Shown: piece by piece, positions 7,696-14,534 of the stretch
Numbering within the stretch: the first letter of the stretch is position 1
Layout: the number at the start of each line of letters is the position of its first letter
NCBI GenBank assembly: GCA_020049245.1
Contig: JAIFLB010000002.1
Span: 1 to 19,680 of the forward strand
Source: Betaproteobacteria bacterium
GTDB lineage: Bacteria; Pseudomonadota; Gammaproteobacteria; Burkholderiales; Thiobacillaceae
Reading direction: 5' to 3'
DNA length: 19,680 nt
Position numbers and translations under genes: made by a program
Notes under the pieces: generated by a model
Database searches by the model: none
What the model was told of the DNA's origin: nothing
What the model saw: only the letters and a program-made list of their open reading frames with translations

Positions 7696-7788
7696 TGGCG
7701 GAGACGCAGGGATTCGAACCCTGGATCCAGGTTTTGCCCGGATGCACCCTTAGCAGGGGTGTGCCTTCGACCACTCGGCCACGTCTCC
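7696..7788 (-). tRNA. tRNA-Ser (anticodon GCT)
   Basis: The 93-base class II tRNA has an encoded CCA. The acceptor GGAGACG pairs with CGTCTCC, the anticodon loop is CTGCTAA (anticodon GCT, reading AGC and AGU) on a CACCC/GGGTG stem, and the variable arm is long, as expected for serine. It starts 28 bases after the lysC stop with no promoter seen between, so it is probably cut from the lysC transcript by RNases. Confidence 0.97.
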
Positions 7789-7816
7789 AAGGGTTCTAAA
7801 GCAACGCTGGAAAGCT

Positions 7817-9043
7817 TCAGGCGGCGACTTTGTCGAGTTCGAAGGCTTGATGCAGGGCGCGAACGGCGAGTTCCATGTATTTGTCTTCGACGACGACGGA
7901 AATCTTGATTTCCGAGGTGGAAATCATCTGCAGGTTGATGTTTTCAGCTGCCAGCGTGCCGAACATCTTGCTGGCGACGCCGGCGTGAGTGCGCATGCCG
8001 ATACCGACCAGGGATATCTTGGCGATCTTGTCGTCGCCGCTGACTTCGCGTGCACCGATTTCATCTTTAACTTTATTGAGTACTTCCATCGCTTTTTTGA
8101 ATTCGTTGCGATGCACGGTGAAGGTGAAGTCCGTGGTGTTATTGGCGCTGACGTTCTGCACGATCATGTCGACGTCGATGTTCGCATCGGCAACCGAGCC
8201 GAGGATGAGGGCGGCGATGCCGGGTTTGTCGGGCACGCCCTGGACGGTAAGTTTGGCTTCGTCACGGTTGAAGGCGATGCCGGAGATGATCGGTTGTTCC
8301 ATGTTTTCTTCCTCGAAGGTGATCAACGTGCCTTCGCCTTCATCCTGGAAGCTGGAAAGCACGCGGAGTTTGACTTTGTATTTGCCGGCGAATTCAACCG
8401 AGCGGATTTGCAAGACTTTCGAGCCCAGACTGGCGAGTTCCAGCATTTCTTCGAAGGTGATGGTGTCGAGCTTGCGGGCTTCCGGCACGATGCGCGGGTC
8501 GGTGGTGTAGACGCCGTCGACATCGGTGTAGATCTGGCATTCGTCGGCTTTCAGCGCGGCGGCGAGGGCGACGCCAGTGGTGTCGGAACCGCCACGGCCC
8601 AGCGTGGTGATGTTGCCGTTTTCGTCCACGCCCTGGAAACCGGCGACGACGACAACGTGGCCGCTGTCGAGATCGGCGCGCAGGTTTTCTTCATCGATTG
8701 AGAGAATGCGCGCCTTGGTGTGGGCGTCATCGGTGACGATACGGACCTGGGTGCCGGTGTAGCTGCGTGCTTTCAGGCCAAGATCCTTGAGCGCCATCGC
8801 AAGCAGTGCGATGGTGACCTGTTCGCCGGTGGAAATGAGGACATCCATCTCGCGTGGATCGGGATCCTTCTGGATTTCCTTGGCCAGGGCGATCAGTCGA
8901 TTGGTTTCGCCGGACATGGCGGAAAGGACGACCACGACCTGATGCCCGAGCATCTTGAATTTGGCGACGCGCTCCGCGACGTTGCGGATACGTTCGATGG
9001 AGCCCACCGAGGTGCCGCCGTATTTCTGAACAATTAGCGCCAT
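7817..9043 (-). CDS. lysC: Aspartate kinase
   Basis: Aspartokinase makes L-aspartyl-4-phosphate from aspartate and ATP, the first step toward lysine (via diaminopimelate), threonine and methionine. The 408-aa length matches the single-domain, feedback-regulated type. The nucleotide-binding motif KYGGTS lies at residues 7–12, and TLGRGGSDTTGVALAAAL marks the kinase core. The C-terminal third, from about residue 265, holds two ACT domains (for example GVPDKPGIAALI and LVGIGMRTHAGVASKMF), the usual site of lysine/threonine inhibition. The start ATG is at 9041–9043. The sequence before it is C-rich with no Shine–Dalgarno. The leader after the predicted -10 box is only about 25 bases, too short for a lysine riboswitch. 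The gene is divergent from yccA and followed closely by tRNA-Ser. Confidence 0.97.
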   Translation of the reverse strand: MALIVQKYGGTSVGSIERIRNVAERVAKFKMLGHQVVVVLSAMSGETNRLIALAKEIQKDPDPREMDVLISTGEQVTIALLAMALKDLGLKARSYTGTQVRIVTDDAHTKARILSIDEENLRADLDSGHVVVVAGFQGVDENGNITTLGRGGSDTTGVALAAALKADECQIYTDVDGVYTTDPRIVPEARKLDTITFEEMLELASLGSKVLQIRSVEFAGKYKVKLRVLSSFQDEGEGTLITFEEENMEQPIISGIAFNRDEAKLTVQGVPDKPGIAALILGSVADANIDVDMIVQNVSANNTTDFTFTVHRNEFKKAMEVLNKVKDEIGAREVSGDDKIAKISLVGIGMRTHAGVASKMFGTLAAENINLQMISTSEIKISVVVEDKYMELAVRALHQAFELDKVAA

Positions 9044-9073
9044 GATTGGGGGAGTTGCGGGGAAAAAACGCGG

Positions 9074-9079
9074 ATTCTA
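9074..9079 (-). promoter_or_regulatory. Possible -10 element of lysC
   Basis: On the minus strand TAGAAT (five of six consensus bases) lies 30 bases before the lysC ATG. The -35 region (TGGCGA, 18 bases upstream) is poor. Confidence 0.4.
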
Positions 9080-9116
9080 CAGGAGGCGGAGTTGGCGTCG
9101 CCAGCGTGCCGGAAGA

Positions 9117-9145
9117 TTGAAACTCTTTCGCATCATCAGTAGTCT
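9117..9145 (+). promoter_or_regulatory. Possible promoter of yccA
   Basis: TTGAAA (9117–9122) is separated by 17 bases from TAGTCT (9140–9145). The -35 is five of six; the -10 keeps only the three most conserved positions. A transcript would start about 30 bases before the ATG. Confidence 0.45.
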
Positions 9146-9180
9146 ATGTTCCTGTTCTAATTTTTTAACGGAGCTTGAAG

Positions 9181-9888
9181 ATGGCCAATCAGTTCGACAA
9201 TGTTGTGCAGATGGGTGGTGCCGCTGGTGGTGTCATCAGCGTCGAGCAGACCAACAAGGTTCTGCGCAATACTTATATGTTGCTGTCCATGACGCTGTTG
9301 TTCAGCGCCGCCATGGCTGGAGTTTCCATGGCGATGAACGTGCCTTATGGCGTCAGTCTGGTGACCAGTCTGGCTGCGATGGGCCTGCTCTGGTTTGTGG
9401 TGCCGCGCACTGCCAATTCCGGCGCTGGCATCGGTGTGGTGTTCGCGGTGACTGGCTTGCTCGGTTTCGGTCTGGGCCCGGTACTTAACCACTATCTCAG
9501 CCTGTCCAATGGTTCTGAAATCGTTCTTCTCGCCTTGGGCATCACCGGCGCTGCCTTCCTCGGTTTGTCCGGCTATGTGCTGACCACGCGCAAGGATTTC
9601 AGCTTCATGCGCAATTTTCTGGTCATCGGCGTGCTGGTTGCCTTCATTGCCGGCATCGTGTCCCTCGTTGCTGCGCTGGTCGGCTATCCGATGCCCGCGC
9701 TGGCGTTGACCGTATCGGCGATGTTTGCCTTCCTGATGTGCGGCATGATTCTTTGGCAGACCAGCGAGATCGTGAATGGCGGCGAAACCAACTATGTGCT
9801 GGCTACCGTTGGCTTGTACGTCACCATCTACAACCTGTTCACCAGTCTGTTGCATCTGCTTGGCGCATTCATGGGTGAACGCGACTAA
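9181..9888 (+). CDS. yccA: Bax inhibitor-1 family membrane protein (YccA-like)
   Basis: This 235-aa polytopic inner-membrane protein has about seven hydrophobic segments. It matches E. coli YccA closely: KVLRNTYMLLSMTLLFSA, YVLTTRKDFSFM and GGETNYVLATVGLYVTIYN are near-identical to its signature stretches. YccA interacts with the membrane protease FtsH and, when stabilised, modulates it, so a role in membrane-protein quality control is likely. The ATG at 9181 is preferred over the in-frame TTG at 9175, because GGAG at 9170–9173 sits at proper distance. The gene is monocistronic and closed by a strong terminator. Confidence 0.93.
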   Translation: MANQFDNVVQMGGAAGGVISVEQTNKVLRNTYMLLSMTLLFSAAMAGVSMAMNVPYGVSLVTSLAAMGLLWFVVPRTANSGAGIGVVFAVTGLLGFGLGPVLNHYLSLSNGSEIVLLALGITGAAFLGLSGYVLTTRKDFSFMRNFLVIGVLVAFIAGIVSLVAALVGYPMPALALTVSAMFAFLMCGMILWQTSEIVNGGETNYVLATVGLYVTIYNLFTSLLHLLGAFMGERD

Positions 9889-9915
9889 GCTCAGCTTGCT
9901 CTCCGTGCAAGGTTA

Positions 9916-9948
9916 GGGGGTGGCACAATGCCACCCCCTTTTTGTTTT
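9916..9948 (+). terminator. Strong intrinsic terminator after yccA
   Basis: A perfect 10-bp GC-rich stem (GGGGGTGGCA, 9916–9925, with 9929–9938) and a 3-base loop are followed by TTTTTGTTTT. It ends only five bases before the pdxA ATG. Confidence 0.9.
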
Positions 9949-9953
9949 CCGTC

Positions 9954-10928
9954 ATGAATCCTTCTCCACTCGTTCTTACCGCTGGCGAACCCGCCGGCAT
10001 CGGCCCGGATCTTTGCGTGATGCTGGCCGGCAAGTCGTGCGACGGGCGCATCGTTATCGTTGCTGATCGCGATGTGTTGCTGGAGCGCGCCGAGCGGCTG
10101 GGTCTGGCGTTCGAATTGCCTGAATACGTTGTTGGTGGCGCTGCCCGTCTAAGCCTGTTGCATCTGCCTGCCAACGGGCCAGTCACGCCAGGGGTTCTCG
10201 ATCCAGCCAACAGTTCTTATGTGCTGGCAACCCTTGAGCGCGCAATTGCTGGCTGTCTCAGCGGGGAGTTTGCCGGCATGGTGACCGGGCCGGTGCACAA
10301 GGGGGTGATCAACGATGCTGGGATCGCGTTTACCGGCCACACCGAGTTCCTGGCTGAACGCACTGGTACGGCGAAGGTAGTGATGATGCTGGCCGGCGGT
10401 GGCATGCGGGTAGCTTTGGCGACAACGCATTTGCCGTTGCGCGAGGTGGCGGATGCGATCACGCCGAACAGCCTGCTGGAGATTCTGCGCATTCTGTATG
10501 CCGCTTTGCGCCGCGATTTCGGCATTGCCATGCCGCGAATTCTGGTTGCCGGATTGAATCCGCATGCCGGTGAGGGCGGCCATCTGGGGCGCGAGGAAAT
10601 CGAAGTGATCGAACCAGTTTTGCAGCAGTTGCGTGGCGAGGGGATGCACCTGATCGGGCCGTTGCCAGCGGACACGTTGTTCCAGAAGAAAAATCTGGCG
10701 ACCGCTGATGCCGTCCTTGCGATGTATCACGATCAGGGCTTGCCGGTGTTGAAGCACGCGAGTTTTGGTGAAGGCGTGAATATCACGCTTGGCCTGCCGA
10801 TCATTCGTACTTCGGTCGATCATGGTACGGCGCTGGATCTGGCTGGCTCCGGCCGGATCGATGCAGGTAGTCTGAAGGTGGCCATCGAGGCGGCTTTGTC
10901 GATGGCGCGCTTCCGGAGCGCAGCATGA
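9954..10928 (+). CDS. pdxA: 4-hydroxythreonine-4-phosphate dehydrogenase
   Basis: PdxA oxidises 4-phosphooxy-L-threonine with NAD(P)+ in the DXP-dependent route to pyridoxal phosphate. The protein has 324 aa. The N-terminal signature TAGEPAGIGPDL begins at residue 8, so the start must be the ATG at 9954. The metal-binding histidines are H159 (TTHLPL), H204 (NPHAGEGGH) and H259 (YHDQGLP). Their spacing of 45 and 55 residues is the same as that of H166, H211 and H266 in E. coli as I recall them. There is no Shine–Dalgarno: the sequence before the ATG is the T-rich tail of the yccA terminator. Its stop overlaps the start of rsmA by four bases (ATGA). The usual upstream partner surA is absent here. 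Confidence 0.96.
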   Translation: MNPSPLVLTAGEPAGIGPDLCVMLAGKSCDGRIVIVADRDVLLERAERLGLAFELPEYVVGGAARLSLLHLPANGPVTPGVLDPANSSYVLATLERAIAGCLSGEFAGMVTGPVHKGVINDAGIAFTGHTEFLAERTGTAKVVMMLAGGGMRVALATTHLPLREVADAITPNSLLEILRILYAALRRDFGIAMPRILVAGLNPHAGEGGHLGREEIEVIEPVLQQLRGEGMHLIGPLPADTLFQKKNLATADAVLAMYHDQGLPVLKHASFGEGVNITLGLPIIRTSVDHGTALDLAGSGRIDAGSLKVAIEAALSMARFRSAA

Positions 10929-11752
10929 ACCGGCATGCCGAGTCTGCCTTGCCGAAAGCCAAGAAGTCGCTCGGCCAGCATTTCCTCGTCGATCAGCATT
11001 ACATCGCGCGCATCGTCACGGCGATTCGGCCCGAGGCGGCGGATCGCATGGTGGAAATCGGCCCCGGCCCGGGTGCGCTGACACGGCCGCTGCTGGAGAC
11101 ACTGCCGCATCTGGACGTGGTGGAAGTCGATCGTGAAATGGTGGCGCGCCTGCAGGCGGAGTTTCCGGTTGCGCGCCTCAGCGTGCATTCGGTGGATGCG
11201 CTGCTGTTTGACTTCGCCAGCCTTGGCCCCGGCCTGCGCGTGGTCGGCAATCTGCCATATAACATTTCTTCGCCGCTGCTGTTTCATCTGGCAGCCAGCG
11301 CGGAGTCGATTGTCGACATGACGTTCATGTTGCAGAAGGAAGTGGTCGACCGCATGGCCGCCGCACCCGATACGCCAGATTACGGTCGGCTCTCGGTGAT
11401 GCTGCAGTCGCGTTTCAAGGTCACCAAGTTGTTCAACGTGCCTCCGGGCGCCTTCCAGCCGCCACCGAAGGTTGATTCCGCCATCGTGCGACTGGTGCCG
11501 CTAGCATTGGCAGATGTTCCCTATCGCGATGCGAAGGTGTTTGCCGAAGTCGTGGCGCGCGCTTTCGGTCAGCGGCGCAAGACTCTGCGCAATACCTTGC
11601 GCGGCTGGGTCGATGAGGCACTGTTCAACGAGCTCGGTATTGATCCGCGTCGGCGCGGCGAAACACTGACTATTTTCGAGTTCGCGGCATTGGCGAATCG
11701 GTTGCAACCCATCCGGCTGCAACCCGCTGCTATTAAAGAATCTGATGACTGA
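10925..11752 (+). CDS. rsmA: 16S rRNA (adenine1518-N6/adenine1519-N6)-dimethyltransferase
   Basis: RsmA (KsgA) dimethylates two adjacent adenosines near the 3' end of 16S rRNA, using S-adenosylmethionine, late in 30S subunit assembly. The 275-aa protein has the N-terminal KKSLGQHFLVD, the SAM-binding VEIGPGPGALT, the catalytic motif N109-LPYN-113 and the C-terminal AFGQRRKTLRNTLRG. The ATG overlaps the pdxA stop (ATGA) with GGAG upstream, a sign of translational coupling. The last eight bases overlap the start of ccoI. Loss of KsgA is known to give kasugamycin resistance. Confidence 0.97.
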   Translation: MNRHAESALPKAKKSLGQHFLVDQHYIARIVTAIRPEAADRMVEIGPGPGALTRPLLETLPHLDVVEVDREMVARLQAEFPVARLSVHSVDALLFDFASLGPGLRVVGNLPYNISSPLLFHLAASAESIVDMTFMLQKEVVDRMAAAPDTPDYGRLSVMLQSRFKVTKLFNVPPGAFQPPPKVDSAIVRLVPLALADVPYRDAKVFAEVVARAFGQRRKTLRNTLRGWVDEALFNELGIDPRRRGETLTIFEFAALANRLQPIRLQPAAIKESDD

Positions 11753-14165
11753 ATCCAAAATTGAGGCCTGCTTTCATTGCGGCGAACCGGTGCCTCCCGG
11801 CGCCAAGTATTTCATCCTCTATCAGGGCGTCAATCAGCCGGCCTGTTGTATTGGTTGCCAAGCGGTGGGGCAAACCATCATTGACTCAGGCAACGCGGAT
11901 TACTACCGCTTGCGAACGGATTTACCGAAGACCGCCGAGGCGGCGCTGGAGGAGTTGAAGAATCTCAAGCTGTACGACTTGCCGGAAGTGCAGAGCAGTT
12001 TCGTCAAGAGCGAAGGTGATGTGCGGGAGGCGAATCTGATCCTCGAAGGCATCGTCTGCGCTGCTTGTGTCTGGCTCAACGAGCGGCATTTGCATCAATT
12101 GCCTGGGGTATTGGCGGCGGATATCAACTTTTCCACGCGTCGGGCCAGGGTGCGCTGGGATGACAGCCGCATTCATCTGTCAGATGTTCTGAAGAGCGTC
12201 CAGGATATTGGCTATCTGGCCTATCCCTTCGATGCCGGCCGCCAGGAAGAACTGTTCCGCAAGGAGCGGGAAACCGCGATTCGTCGCCTGGCCATCGCCG
12301 GGTTGGGCATGATGCAGGTGATGATGTACGCGGTGCCGGCCTATATGGCAGATGAAGGCACGATGACGCCCGATATCGAGGCGTTGATGCGTTTTGCCAG
12401 CCTGATATTGACCACGCCAGTGGTCTTTTTTTCTGCCTGGCCGTTTTTTCAGGGTGCCTGGCGCGATCTGAAACTGAAGCGGGCAGGCATGGATGTGCCA
12501 GTTGCACTCGGCGTCGGCGCGGCCTACACGGCCAGCATCTATGGCACTTTCATTGGCAGTTCGGAGGTGTATTTCGATGCCGTGACGATGTTTGTGTTCT
12601 TCCTGCTCACCGGCCGCTTCCTGGAAATGAGCGCCCGCAAGCAGTCGGCGGAAGCAGCGGAAAGCCTGATCAAGCTGATTCCGGCGGCGGCGATGCGCTT
12701 GCCGGGTTACCCCTCGTCAAGGGAAGAAGAAATGGTGGCGGCGGTCAAGCTGATGGCCGGGGATCATGTCCTGATTGGCCCGGGCGAAAGCTTTCCGGCC
12801 GACGGTAGCGTGGTGGAGGGCTATTCCAGCGTCGACGAATCGTTGTTGACGGGCGAATCGATGCCGGTGACCAAGCATGCCGCAAGTTTGGTGATTGGCG
12901 GCACGATCAATCTGGAAAGCCCGCTCGTGGTAAAGGTGGAAAAGGTGGGATCCGATACCGTGCTGTCTGGCATCGTCCGTCTGCTTGATCGTGCGCTGGC
13001 GGAAAAGCCGCGTCTTGCGCAGATTGCCGATCGTGTCGCGGGTTGGTTCGTGTTGGTGTTGCTGATTGTGGCGGCCAGCGTGGCTGGCATCTGGTATTGG
13101 GTTGACCCGACTAAAGCCTTCTGGATCACGGTGTCTGTGCTGGTTGTTTCGTGTCCATGCGCGCTCGCGCTGGCGACGCCAGCAGCCTTGACGGCCGCCC
13201 TCGGACGCTTGACCCGGCTCGGTTTGTTGTCGACCCGAGGGCACGCGCTGGAAACCCTGGCGCATGCGACTGACTTTGTGTTCGACAAGACCGGGACGTT
13301 GACGACCGGCCAATTCAGTTTGCTGGATATGGAAGTGCTGCGTTCCGATCGCGCCAATGTGCTGGCGCTGGCACAAGCGCTGGAGCAAGGGGCGACGCAT
13401 CCACTGGCATCGGCTCTGCGCGAAGCGGCTGGTGGAACGGATTTGGCCGCAGATCAATTGAGTTATATCCCCGGGCGCGGCGTAACCGGTCAGATTGGCG
13501 GGCAAACCTATCGCTTGGGCGCGCCGGAATTTATCGGCGAAGCACCTGCACCCGCTCGCTTCAAAGTTGGCGTTTCACTGGTCGGTCTGGCAGATGACTC
13601 GGGTGTCCTGGCCTGGTTTGCGTTGGGGGATGCCACCAGGGTGCAGGCGCATCCGTTGATCGATGAATTGAAGGCGCTGGGCGTCCGTATCCATCTCTAT
13701 TCCGGCGACCGCGATGAGAATGTTCAGGCTTTGGCGCGTGAACTCGGTATCGATGATGCGCGCGGCAGTATGTTGCCGCAGGATAAGCTGGATGCGGTGA
13801 AAGCCTTGCAAATGGCTGGCGCAATTGTCGCGATGACCGGGGATGGTGTTAACGACGCTCCGGTGCTGGCGCAGGCACAAGTCTCGATTGCGGTCGATCA
13901 GGGCGCGGAAGCGGCCCAGGCGGCTGCCGACATGGTGTTGCTCTCGACCGAGATCGGCCGTCTTGCCGATGGTGTCAAACTGGCTCGCAAGGCGCAGGGT
14001 GTCATTCGTCAGAATCTGGCATGGTCCGTTCTGTACAACGTTTTCGCTATCCCGGCCGCCGCGCTCGGCTATGTGACGCCCTGGATGGCTGGCATTGGGA
14101 TGTCGCTTTCCTCGCTGCTGGTCGTGCTGAATGCGATGCGCTTGTCGCGCATCAGTAAAAATTGA
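11745..14165 (+). CDS. ccoI: P1B-type copper-transporting ATPase for cbb3 oxidase assembly
   Basis: CcoI (FixI) moves Cu(I) out of the cytoplasm to supply the CuB site of cbb3 oxidase. The 806-aa protein begins with a Cys-rich segment (CFHCGEP and CCIGCQAV) typical of this subfamily. A heavy-metal domain follows, with C105-AA-C108. Membrane helices come next, then a TGES actuator motif, the transmembrane metal motif C470-P-C472 (SCPCALALATP), the phosphorylation site D514 (DKTGTLT), the nucleotide-domain HP (HPLASAL) and TGDGVNDAP. The start ATG lies inside the end of rsmA (8-base overlap), with only a weak AAAGAA before it, so translation is probably coupled to rsmA. It is the first gene of the cco cluster; in many bacteria it sits after ccoGH instead. 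Confidence 0.96.
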   Translation: MTESKIEACFHCGEPVPPGAKYFILYQGVNQPACCIGCQAVGQTIIDSGNADYYRLRTDLPKTAEAALEELKNLKLYDLPEVQSSFVKSEGDVREANLILEGIVCAACVWLNERHLHQLPGVLAADINFSTRRARVRWDDSRIHLSDVLKSVQDIGYLAYPFDAGRQEELFRKERETAIRRLAIAGLGMMQVMMYAVPAYMADEGTMTPDIEALMRFASLILTTPVVFFSAWPFFQGAWRDLKLKRAGMDVPVALGVGAAYTASIYGTFIGSSEVYFDAVTMFVFFLLTGRFLEMSARKQSAEAAESLIKLIPAAAMRLPGYPSSREEEMVAAVKLMAGDHVLIGPGESFPADGSVVEGYSSVDESLLTGESMPVTKHAASLVIGGTINLESPLVVKVEKVGSDTVLSGIVRLLDRALAEKPRLAQIADRVAGWFVLVLLIVAASVAGIWYWVDPTKAFWITVSVLVVSCPCALALATPAALTAALGRLTRLGLLSTRGHALETLAHATDFVFDKTGTLTTGQFSLLDMEVLRSDRANVLALAQALEQGATHPLASALREAAGGTDLAADQLSYIPGRGVTGQIGGQTYRLGAPEFIGEAPAPARFKVGVSLVGLADDSGVLAWFALGDATRVQAHPLIDELKALGVRIHLYSGDRDENVQALARELGIDDARGSMLPQDKLDAVKALQMAGAIVAMTGDGVNDAPVLAQAQVSIAVDQGAEAAQAAADMVLLSTEIGRLADGVKLARKAQGVIRQNLAWSVLYNVFAIPAAALGYVTPWMAGIGMSLSSLLVVLNAMRLSRISKN

Positions 14166-14171
14166 AAGCGA

Positions 14172-14213
14172 TAGGTCATAAGGAATTTTGATTATCTCTT
14201 TGACCTAGGTCAC
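14172..14213 (+). promoter_or_regulatory. Cluster of TAGGTCA sites with an FNR/DNR-like palindrome
   Basis: TAGGTCA occurs at 14172–14178 and 14206–14212, and its complement TGACCTA at 14201–14207. Together the last two make a perfect 12-base palindrome. Extended to TTGAC-N4-GTCAC (14200–14213), it resembles CRP/FNR-family boxes (7 of 10 half-site bases of TTGAT-N4-ATCAA). Its spacing to possible -10 boxes before ccoS does not fit simple activation. Confidence 0.4.
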
Positions 14214-14246
14214 AAATACTATCCAGCTACTTAATAAAGCCAGCCT

Positions 14247-14447
14247 ATGGACATTCTCTATCTATTGATCCCACTCAGCCTGGTCTTCGTCGCCGTTATC
14301 GCTGTCGTTTTTCTGTGGGCGGTCAAGAGTGGGCAATTTGAAGATATGGAGGGACCAGCTCACCGGATACTCATGGATGATGAATCACCTAGCCCAACTT
14401 CAAAAAGTTTATCTTCAGAGCAACAAAACGATATAAGTCCGCGTTGA
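14247..14447 (+). CDS. ccoS: cbb3-type cytochrome oxidase assembly protein CcoS
   Basis: CcoS is a small single-helix inner-membrane protein needed to put the haem and copper cofactors into CcoN. The 66-aa product starts MDILYLLIPLSLVFVAVIAV, a membrane segment, followed by the family motif FLWAVKSGQFEDMEGPAHRIL. The last 20 or so residues (rich in Ser, Pro and Gln) are a poorly conserved tail. The ATG follows an AT-rich stretch with no strong Shine–Dalgarno. The gap after ccoI is 81 bases and holds TAGGTCA-type sites. Its stop codon lies inside the FNR box that precedes ccoN. Confidence 0.93.
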   Translation: MDILYLLIPLSLVFVAVIAVVFLWAVKSGQFEDMEGPAHRILMDDESPSPTSKSLSSEQQNDISPR

Positions 14448-14457
14448 CATATATCAA
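14444..14457 (+). promoter_or_regulatory. FNR/ANR-type box upstream of ccoN
   Basis: TTGAC-ATAT-ATCAA matches the FNR consensus TTGAT-N4-ATCAA at nine of ten half-site positions. It overlaps the ccoS stop codon and is centred about 84 bases before the ccoN ATG. A class II start would fall near 14492; the best -10 near it is TTTATT (14483–14488), three bases further than ideal. Oxygen-responsive control of ccoN is well known for this gene family. Confidence 0.75.
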
Positions 14458-14534
14458 GCGTCTATTTAGGATTTGAATGTCGTTTATTCGGCGTTCTTTT
14501 TTCAACCCAGCCTGTAATACTTGAGGAGACCCGT

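Noticed and set aside
7572..7790. Minus-strand frame across tRNA-Ser
   Set aside because: Begins inside tRNA-Ser (METWPSGRR is the usual translated-tRNA artefact) and runs through a terminator.
7847..8701. Plus-strand frame of 284 codons over lysC
   Set aside because: Asp/Gly/Phe-rich shadow of the aspartokinase gene, which is strongly supported on the minus strand.
9043..9080. Lysine riboswitch before lysC
   Set aside because: The predicted leader is about 25 bases, far too short, and no conserved helices are visible.
9042..9488. Plus-strand frame of 148 codons overlapping the yccA start
   Set aside because: It covers the divergent promoter region and then runs out of frame through yccA; no family-like sequence.
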